Positions 58,302-64,000 of a stretch of 64,000 bases of DNA are shown here, in pieces (the first letter of the stretch is position 1; every line of letters begins with the position of its first letter). The notes under the pieces were generated by a model that had not been told where the DNA came from, ran no database searches, and saw only the letters and a list, made by a program, of their open reading frames with translations. Source of the stretch: Chloroflexota bacterium (GTDB taxonomy: Bacteria > Chloroflexota > Dehalococcoidia > Tepidiformales > Tepidiformaceae); contig JACPOQ010000046.1 in the NCBI GenBank assembly GCA_016191435.1, positions 1-64,000 on the forward strand, written 5' to 3'. A program made the translations under genes and the position numbers.

Positions 58302-60815
58302 CTCGTCTTCGTCGTAGCGGCCGGCGCCGCCGAGACCCGGGCGAGGGGGAGGAGGGGGCTGCGGCGGGCCGCCCGCATCGTCGGTGCGCCGCGTCCAGCC
58401 GCGGCTCACGCCGCCGACCACCGAGCCGCCACCGCCACGCTGGCCGCCGAAGCCGCCACCCTCGCGCTGACCGCCGCCACCGCCGCCGCCACCGCGAGGC
58501 CCGCCGAATCCGCCGCCGCCACCACCGCCGCGCTGGCCGAAGCCGCCGCCACCGCCGCGCTGACCGCCACGGTCGCCGCCGAAGCCGCCACCGCCGCCGC
58601 GCTGGCCGCCACGGTCGCCGCCACGGTCGCCGCCGCCGCCACGGCCGCCGAAGCCGCCGCCACCCGGACGGCCGCCACGGTCACCGCCGCGGCCGCGAGG
58701 AGCCCCGCCGCCGCCCGGGGGAGGCGTCGGCGCTTCTTCGCCCAGGAGCACGGCGCGTCGCGAGAGGTTCACGCGCCCGAGGTTATCGATTTCCGTGACC
58801 ATCACGGTCACTTCATCCCCGACGGAGACTTCGTCCTCGACCGTTTCGACGTGGTCTTCGCCGAGCTGCGAGATGTGGACGAGGCCTTCCTTGCCGGGAA
58901 GGATTTCGACGAAGGCGCCGAAGTTCAGGAGGCGCGTCACCTTCCCCGTGTAGATTTCGCCGATCTTTACTTCCTTGGTGAGGCCTTCGATCATCCCGAT
59001 GGCCTTGCGCGCGACGGCTTCGTTGATCCCACCGACGAAGACAGTGCCATCTTCTTCGATATCGATTGTGGCGCCGCCGGACTCTTCCTGGATCTTGCGG
59101 ACCATCTTGCCGCCGGGGCCGATGATCGTGCCGATCTGGTCCTGGTTGATCTGGATGCGGTACATCTTCGGCGCGAACTCGGAGACTTCCTCGCGCGGGG
59201 CGGGGAGGACTTCGAGCATGCGGGCGAGGATAGTCTCGCGGGCGGTGCGGGCATCGCGCAGGGCGGTCTCCAACAGCTCACGCGAGACGCCACTGGCGAG
59301 CTTGATGTCCATCTGCAGCGCGGTGATGCCGGCCTGCGTGCCGGCGACCTTGAAGTCCATGTCGCCCATGAAGTCTTCTTGCCCGGCGATGTCGGTGAGG
59401 ACGCGATAGTTGCCGTCATCGCCCATGATCAGGCCCATGGCGATGCCGGCCACGGGGGCGGAGATGGGCACGCCGGCGTCCATGAGCGCGAGGGTGCTGC
59501 CGCACACGCTCGCCATCGAAGTCGAGCCATTCGAAGACATCACTTCGCTCACGAGCCGGAGCGCGTAGGGGAAGTCGTCCTGCGATGGGATGACGGGTTC
59601 GAGCGCGCGCTCGGCGAGTGCGCCGTGGCCGATTTCGCGGCGGCCCGCGCCTCGCATCGGCCGCACCTCACCCACCGAGTACGGCGGGAAGTTGTAGTGG
59701 TGCATGTAGCGCTTCGAGTCGTCGGGCGAGAGCGTGTCCAGCTTCTGGGCCATGCTCAGGCCGCCGAGCGTGGCGATCGTCAGCACCTGCGTCTGGCCGC
59801 GCTGGAAGAGCCCGCTGCCATGCGTCCGGGGCAGCACGCCGACGTGGATGTCGAGGTCGCGGATCTGCGTGACGGCACGGCCATCGGCGCGGCGGCCCTC
59901 TTCGAGGATGCGCTTGCGCATGGCCTTCTTGATGACGTTGAAGAGCGCATCGCCGAGCTCGTTCGGCTTGAACTGCTCGCCGAAGCGGTCCACCAGTTCC
60001 TGGCGGATCGCCTTGTTCGCGTCGCTGCGCTCGTGGGAGGCGGTGGCGACGACTTCGTCGATGCGGTCCTTGAGGTAGTCCGCGACGACGTTGTAGGCGG
60101 TCTCGTCCTCGAAGTGCGGGACGTAGTCCTTCTTCACGGGAGCCGCCTCGGCGGCGATTTGCTCCTGGAGGCCGATAATCGCCCGGTTCGCCTCCATGGC
60201 GACCTCGATGGCTTCGAGGATGAGCTCCTCCGAGGCCTCCTTCGCCCCCGCTTCGACCATCACCACGGCATCTTTGGTGCCGGCGACGATGATATCGAGC
60301 TCGCCCTGCTCCGACTGCTCGAAGGTGGGGTTGACGATGAACTCGCCGTTGAGGCGCGTCACACGCACCGAGCTGACGGGGCCATTGAAGGGGATGTCGC
60401 TAATCATCAGGGCGGCGCTGGCGCCGATCGTGATGAGCGTATCGGGCTGGTGCTCGCGGTCCGCCGAAAGCGTCGTCGCAACGACCTGGATGTCCTGGCG
60501 GAAGCCCTTGGGGAAGAGCGGGCGAAGGGGCCGATCGGTGAGGCGCATCGCGAGGATGCCATCGTTGCTGGCGCGGCCTTCGCGGCGGGGGAAGCCCCCC
60601 GGGATCTTGCCGACGGCATAGAGCCGCTCTTCGTAATCGATGGTGAGGGGGAAGAAGTCGATGCCTTCACGGGCATCGGCCATGCAGACGGTGACGAGGA
60701 CGACGGTATCGCCCTGGCGCACCGTGACGGCTCCGTTCGCGAGCTGGGCGAGGATGCCGTGCTGGATGGTGAGGGTCGAGCCCCCAACTTCAAGTTCGTA
60801 GGTTCTGGGTTCCAT
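58299..60815 (-). CDS. pnp: Polynucleotide phosphorylase with glycine-rich C-terminal tail
   Basis: 3'-5' phosphorolytic exoribonuclease, 838 residues. Two RNase PH cores, the active-site FPPYSVGEVRPMRGAGRREIGHG, SEVMSSNGSTSMASVCG and the DMDFKVAGTQAGITALQMDIK segment, then KH (GTIIGPGGKMVRKIQEE) and S1 (GEIYTGKVTRLLNFGAFVEILPGKEGLVHISQL) domains are complete. Unusually, about 145 residues follow the S1 domain and are mostly Gly/Arg/Asp/Gln (GGGGFGG, RGGDRGG repeats) with a proline run and an acidic end. Start 60815 gives the normal N-terminus; a GTG at 60860 is possible. It follows rpsO, as in many bacteria. Confidence 0.95.
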   Translation of the reverse strand: MEPRTYELEVGGSTLTIQHGILAQLANGAVTVRQGDTVVLVTVCMADAREGIDFFPLTIDYEERLYAVGKIPGGFPRREGRASNDGILAMRLTDRPLRPLFPKGFRQDIQVVATTLSADREHQPDTLITIGASAALMISDIPFNGPVSSVRVTRLNGEFIVNPTFEQSEQGELDIIVAGTKDAVVMVEAGAKEASEELILEAIEVAMEANRAIIGLQEQIAAEAAPVKKDYVPHFEDETAYNVVADYLKDRIDEVVATASHERSDANKAIRQELVDRFGEQFKPNELGDALFNVIKKAMRKRILEEGRRADGRAVTQIRDLDIHVGVLPRTHGSGLFQRGQTQVLTIATLGGLSMAQKLDTLSPDDSKRYMHHYNFPPYSVGEVRPMRGAGRREIGHGALAERALEPVIPSQDDFPYALRLVSEVMSSNGSTSMASVCGSTLALMDAGVPISAPVAGIAMGLIMGDDGNYRVLTDIAGQEDFMGDMDFKVAGTQAGITALQMDIKLASGVSRELLETALRDARTARETILARMLEVLPAPREEVSEFAPKMYRIQINQDQIGTIIGPGGKMVRKIQEESGGATIDIEEDGTVFVGGINEAVARKAIGMIEGLTKEVKIGEIYTGKVTRLLNFGAFVEILPGKEGLVHISQLGEDHVETVEDEVSVGDEVTVMVTEIDNLGRVNLSRRAVLLGEEAPTPPPGGGGAPRGRGGDRGGRPGGGGFGGRGGGGDRGGDRGGQRGGGGGFGGDRGGQRGGGGGFGQRGGGGGGGFGGPRGGGGGGGGQREGGGFGGQRGGGGSVVGGVSRGWTRRTDDAGGPPQPPPPPRPGLGGAGRYDEDE

Positions 60816-61019
60816 GTTCTCTTTCTGCGTCTCTTGCTCTTGCGTGCTTGCTGCCTTCACTCCGGGCGGTCATTCGCCACCGGATGGCAGAGTTGGAACG
60901 TCCCGCTGACTGGGGGACGCCGGCAAAGGGACAGGATTGGTGTGTCTGCACCATCGCTCAGGGCCACCGGCCCGGCTCCACCCCTGTTCCTGGGGGAAGC
61001 AGACGAACAAAGACCCCCG

Positions 61020-61286
61020 CTATTTGCGGAGGCCGAGGCGTGCGATCAACTCGCGATAGCGATTCACGTCGCGGTGATTGAGGTACCGAAGGTGGCGGCG
61101 GCGTGCGCCGACAAGCTTGAGCAGACCCCGGCGGGTGTGGAAATCGTGCTTGTTTGCCTTCAGGTGCGTCGTCAGGTACTTGATGCGCTCCGTGAGGACC
61201 GCCACCTGAACTTCGGGGGAACCGGTATCGCCCGTATGGACCGCGAAACTCTGGATCAGTTCGTCTTTACGATCTTTGGTCAGCAA
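61020..61286 (-). CDS. rpsO: 30S ribosomal protein S15
   Basis: An 88-residue S15 that binds 16S rRNA in the platform of the small subunit. Conserved [49 protein letters not shown] and the final [13 protein letters not shown] are all present. The start is TTG at 61286 with a GAAGAAGG stretch just before it. It forms the common rpsO-pnp operon; 200 nt of leader with a short C/G-rich hairpin near 60980 separates it from the pnp start. Confidence 0.96.
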   Translation of the reverse strand: MLTKDRKDELIQSFAVHTGDTGSPEVQVAVLTERIKYLTTHLKANKHDFHTRRGLLKLVGARRRHLRYLNHRDVNRYRELIARLGLRK

Positions 61287-61363
61287 CCTTCTTCTCGAGT
61301 CTTCCTTTGCCTATCGTGTGAACGGTTCGAGACTATCACAGGGACAGGGATGGCGCCAATCTT

Positions 61364-61897
61364 ATGCTCACCGGCACCGCCGTCATCCTGCTTTCCGGTG
61401 TGCCCGGCGCCGGCAAAACCACCGTCGCGCGCCGCCTGCTGGAGCTGCTGCCGGTGGCGGCACACATCGAAAGCGACGCGATCCGCCGCAGCCTCTCGCC
61501 ATCCCCGGATTACACCCGGCGTGAGAGTAGCCGCGTGTTCGCGGTCGCCGGGAAGATGACCCGGACGGCGCTGGCGCGCGGCCAGGCCGCCATCATCGAT
61601 GCGACGAACCTCGCCGCCGGCGACCGCGCGCGCTTCATCCGCGCGGCGTACTCGGCGGGCGTGCCGCTGGTTGCGGTGCGCGTACTAGCGCCCGATGGCG
61701 TAGTCCGCGCACGCTTGCGGGCGCCGCGCGACGGCTATTCGCAGGCGGGCCCGGCGGTGTTCGAAGAGATGCGCGGCCGCGCGCGGCCGTTTACCGTGCC
61801 CGTCGTGGCCATCGATACGCGCTTCCCGCTCGAACCCTCGCTGGCGTTGATCGTGGAGCTTTCCCGCGCGCCGGCGGGAGGCACGGATGCTCGGTGA
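61364..61897 (+). CDS. P-loop kinase (AAA_33)
   Basis: A 177-residue ATP-binding protein with Walker A LLSGVPGAGKTTVARRLLELL (GxxGxGKT), followed by HIESDAIRRSL and the AIIDATNLAAGDRARFI segment that is typical of AAA_33 kinases (polynucleotide-kinase-like or chloramphenicol-phosphotransferase-like). Substrate unknown. The C-terminus has LRAPRDGYSQAGPAVFEEMRGRA. Its 3' end overlaps the next gene by 11 nt, so the two are co-translated. Confidence 0.88.
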   Translation: MLTGTAVILLSGVPGAGKTTVARRLLELLPVAAHIESDAIRRSLSPSPDYTRRESSRVFAVAGKMTRTALARGQAAIIDATNLAAGDRARFIRAAYSAGVPLVAVRVLAPDGVVRARLRAPRDGYSQAGPAVFEEMRGRARPFTVPVVAIDTRFPLEPSLALIVELSRAPAGGTDAR

Positions 61898-62216
61898 GGG
61901 GCCGTTCCTGCTGGTGCGGGCGAAGCCGCACGAGGACGCGCGGGCGCGCTTCACCCGCTGGTTCATCGAAGTGCACCTCGCCGATGTGAAGAAGATCCCG
62001 GGCCTCGTCGCGCTGCGGACGGGCGAGACGCGGGCGGGCACGCGGCTCGGCCTGTACTTCTTCGAAGACGGCACGGCTCTGCAAGCCGGCCTTTCGAGCC
62101 CGCAGGCGGCCTACGCTCGCGGGACCTGGGAGCAATGGGCGCCACACCTCGACGAGCTTCTCATCGAAATGTTCGGGACCCTGGCGATGCCACGCTACTA
62201 CGCGTCGCTGAGCTGA
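61887..62216 (+). CDS. Small dimeric alpha/beta-barrel-like protein
   Basis: A 109-residue protein, family not certain. The pattern FLLVRAKPHEDARARFTRWFIEVHLADVKKIPGL resembles ferredoxin-like dimeric alpha/beta-barrel proteins of the EthD type. No catalytic motif is visible. It overlaps the kinase gene by 11 nt, so it may serve in the same process. Confidence 0.65.
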   Translation: MLGEGPFLLVRAKPHEDARARFTRWFIEVHLADVKKIPGLVALRTGETRAGTRLGLYFFEDGTALQAGLSSPQAAYARGTWEQWAPHLDELLIEMFGTLAMPRYYASLS

Positions 62217-62238
62217 TCCGTCCGGGCTGCCCCCGCTG

Positions 62239-62652
62239 TTAGGCCCAGGCGGGGGCGCAGGGCGGCGGGTTCTCCGGCGAGGGGTTGCCTGCGTGATGCG
62301 TGGGCGCGTCCTCCGGGAGCAGCGGCCAGAGCGCGTCGAGCAGCTGCTCGATGCCGAAAGGCTCGAGGATGAACGCGTCCTCGCGCCCGCGGGGCGGGCG
62401 GTCCTCCGCCCCCACCAGGACGGTCCGCACGTCGGGGTGGATCAGCGCGCCCAGCTCGAGGAGGTCGACCTCGGACGTGCTATGCATCCCGGTTTCGACC
62501 ATCAGGATATCGATGTGTTCGTGGGCGAGGATGGCGAGCGCAGCCTCGCTGTCCTCGGCGGCGAGGACCTGGTAGCCGCTCAGTTCCAACCCCATCTTCA
62601 CTACCCGGCGCACGGCTGCTCGCCGGTGCACGATCAACAGAGTTACGGCCAT
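62239..62652 (-). CDS. Degenerate response-regulator receiver domain
   Basis: A 137-residue stand-alone receiver fold with key residues changed. The N-terminal acidic pair is replaced (LLIVHRRAAV), the phospho-acceptor aspartate is Glu53 (ILMVETGMHS), and the switch lysine (KPF) is Glu in ILEPFG. The fold otherwise matches receivers (VLAAEDSEAALAIL, RTVLVGAED). It cannot be phosphorylated normally; the glutamate may mimic the active state. No kinase is next to it. The start ATG 62652 has upstream GGGAAGG; the tail is Pro-rich. Confidence 0.75.
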   Translation of the reverse strand: MAVTLLIVHRRAAVRRVVKMGLELSGYQVLAAEDSEAALAILAHEHIDILMVETGMHSTSEVDLLELGALIHPDVRTVLVGAEDRPPRGREDAFILEPFGIEQLLDALWPLLPEDAPTHHAGNPSPENPPPCAPAWA

Positions 62653-62806
62653 CGCCCTTCCCGGCCCCTCCTGCCACCGCTGCAACCGTAGGGGTACGCC
62701 CTCGTTGATGGAATGACAGAAGCATCAAGCGCGACTCGCAAAAGCATAGTGACGCTCGCTCGTTGAAATTCCGGGGGTGGGTCTTGCGCGCATGTGCCGC
62801 GCGCCC

Positions 62807-63601
62807 TCAGGCGGCCTCCGGTGGCGCCTCCACCGCTTCGGACTCATCGCCGAAGCGCGCGCGCCAGGCGCGATCGATGAAGAACCCGATGCCGAACCCC
62901 GCGAACGACACAATCGCGCCGGCCACGGCATCGAGGACGAAGTGGTTGCCGGTGAGCACGATGGCGAAGAACATCGCGACGGGCCAGAGGACGCCAAAGA
63001 CGCGCAGGATCCACTGCCTCGCGACCACGGCAATCGCCAGGCCGAGCAGCAACGACCACCCGAAATGCAGGCTCGGGACCGCGGCATAGGGGTTCACGAA
63101 CGCGCGGACTTCCTGGGCGTTGTAGCCGACACGGTCGTAGAGGGCCATGGTGTCGACGATGCCCGTGCCTGCCAGCAGCCGTGGGGGCGCCACCGGGTAG
63201 AGCGCGTAGATGACGACGGCGATCGCGCCCGAGGCGAGGAACGCGTTGCGCATGCGCGAGTAAGTCCGCCGGTGGAACACGAAGAGCCAGATCGCGAACA
63301 CGATCACGACCGGCATGTGGCCCCAGAAGTAGATCCAGTTCATCACCTTGATGAGCGAGTAGTGCGGCAGTATCCACCCCTGCATGGCGAGTTCCCGGTA
63401 GATGCCCAGGCGGCGCTCGAGCGCGATCACGTCATCGGCGTTTGCATACGCGGTGCTGGCGTGATTCACGACCATGCCGCGAATGAGGAAGTACACGAGG
63501 AAGGCGATCACGACCAGGACCGCTTCGTGGATGCCAACACGGTGGCTGAAACGCCAGGCGCGGGTGGCGTGATACCGGATGCGTGCCGCCTCGACCGTCA
63601 T
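62807..63601 (-). CDS. PAP2-superfamily membrane protein (inositolphosphotransferase-like)
   Basis: A 264-residue protein of six membrane segments. The PAP2_3-type motifs are present: LYPVAPPRLL, YAAVPSLHFGWSL and GNHFVLDAVAGAIVSFAG, the latter carrying the catalytic His-His pair and the final Asp. This subfamily transfers or hydrolyses lipid head groups (inositolphosphorylceramide synthase-like). Bacterial roles are unclear. ATG at 63601; the next gene, pepA, is divergent. Confidence 0.88.
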   Translation of the reverse strand: MTVEAARIRYHATRAWRFSHRVGIHEAVLVVIAFLVYFLIRGMVVNHASTAYANADDVIALERRLGIYRELAMQGWILPHYSLIKVMNWIYFWGHMPVVIVFAIWLFVFHRRTYSRMRNAFLASGAIAVVIYALYPVAPPRLLAGTGIVDTMALYDRVGYNAQEVRAFVNPYAAVPSLHFGWSLLLGLAIAVVARQWILRVFGVLWPVAMFFAIVLTGNHFVLDAVAGAIVSFAGFGIGFFIDRAWRARFGDESEAVEAPPEAA

Positions 63602-63707
63602 GGACGCCGCCTCGGCGGGCCGGCGCCTGCACGGCGCCTTGCCCGGCAGATCTTCCGCCCTACACTTCCTGACAACCCTAACAAGTCGCGGTGGAGGTCA
63701 CAACACA

Positions 63708-64000
63708 TTGGAAGTACGCGTTGAAGCGGGCGATATTTCGAAGGCCGATGCCGATATTATCGTCGTAAACCTGTTTGAAGGCATTACATCCCCGGGCGGA
63801 GCGACCGGCGCCGTCGATGCCGCGCTCGGCGGTGCGATCAGCCAACTCATCGCGCTCGGCGATATCCGCGGCAAAGCGGGCGAGTTCACCATGCTCCACA
63901 CCTTCGGGCGGATCCCGAGCCCGCGTGTGCTCGTGGCCGGCCTGGGCAAGCCCGCCGACTTCGATATCGATGCCGTGCGAAACCTCGCGGCCAACATGGT
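63708..64000 (+). CDS. pepA: Leucyl aminopeptidase, N-terminal part (runs off window)
   Basis: The frame from a TTG at 63708 encodes EVRVEAGDISKADADIIVVN, then GGATGAVDAALGGAI, GEFTMLHTFGRIPSPRVLVAGLG and DAVRNLAANM, which is the N-terminal (M17_N) domain of leucyl aminopeptidase. GGAGGT lies 9 nt before the TTG, fixing the unusual start. The catalytic zinc domain is beyond the window, so only 97 residues are seen. Confidence 0.9.
   Translation, partial: MEVRVEAGDISKADADIIVVNLFEGITSPGGATGAVDAALGGAISQLIALGDIRGKAGEFTMLHTFGRIPSPRVLVAGLGKPADFDIDAVRNLAANM

Noticed and set aside
58851-61559. Long plus-strand frame of about 900 codons opposite pnp and rpsO
   Set aside because: Shadow of pnp; valine/glutamate/arginine-rich with no recognisable domain, while pnp is certain on the other strand.

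Overview
This window is strongly GC-rich bacterial chromosome with short intergenic gaps and genes on both strands. It carries a core of housekeeping genes (glyA, secA, prs, lipB, rpsO-pnp, a CAU-anticodon tRNA, the start of a leucyl aminopeptidase). The mix fits an aerobic or facultative Chloroflexota-like bacterium; that placement is inference. It rests on the composition, a CxxC zinc-ribbon protein and a PNPase that both end in long glycine-rich tails, many leaderless-type TANNNT start signals, oligopeptide-type ABC lipoproteins with a Tat-like signal, and acyl-CoA genes. There is no rRNA, CRISPR array, prophage or integrase.

Layout. 1-8.5 kb: glyA, an alpha/beta hydrolase, an RDD-protein pair, a truncated-haemoglobin remnant, and a dipeptide-type ABC operon (binding lipoprotein plus two permeases, no ATPases) behind a near-consensus promoter. 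8.7-14 kb: a two-component system, a secreted repeat protein, a DMT exporter and a DUF433/DUF5615 toxin-antitoxin-like pair. 14-20.7 kb: secA, remnants of a sigma-factor-like gene and an epimerase, and a GT39 glycosyltransferase. 20.8-25.5 kb: a gene interrupted by an in-frame TGA that reads as a GrdB/PrdB-family selenoprotein with a candidate SECIS hairpin, then flavin reductase, MFS, an orphan permease remnant and Hsp20. 25.6-34.5 kb: tRNA, zinc-ribbon protein, XdhC, aminotransferase, Fic protein with an operator-like palindrome cluster, prs, and secreted SH3 proteins.

34.5-41.5 kb is the most repeat-rich part. Two REP-associated tyrosine transposase (RAYT) genes each sit among their own REP hairpins (GTAG type and GGAG type), and one REP unit cuts a vapC toxin gene. 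PHA-synthase-like, DUF402, enoyl-CoA hydratase, HExxH lipoprotein and CoA-binding genes are interspersed. 41.5-47 kb: lipB beside an E2 acyltransferase-like protein that has lost both the lipoyl lysine and the HxxxDG active site and whose linker is encoded by heptanucleotide repeats; then a matrixin-like protease, a phosphoesterase and CoxE. 47-54 kb: penicillin-binding protein, GH53-like lipoprotein, PAP2, NYN nuclease, HD-GYP phosphodiesterase. 54-58 kb: an acyl-CoA operon. 58-64 kb: pnp-rpsO, a P-loop kinase, a degenerate receiver, a PAP2-type membrane protein and pepA running off the end.

Recurring themes are heptanucleotide tandem arrays that touch stop codons or lie just before starts, REP hairpins, -10-like hexamers 6-10 nt before start codons, and several gene remnants, which together indicate a chromosome shaped by small repeats and gene decay.
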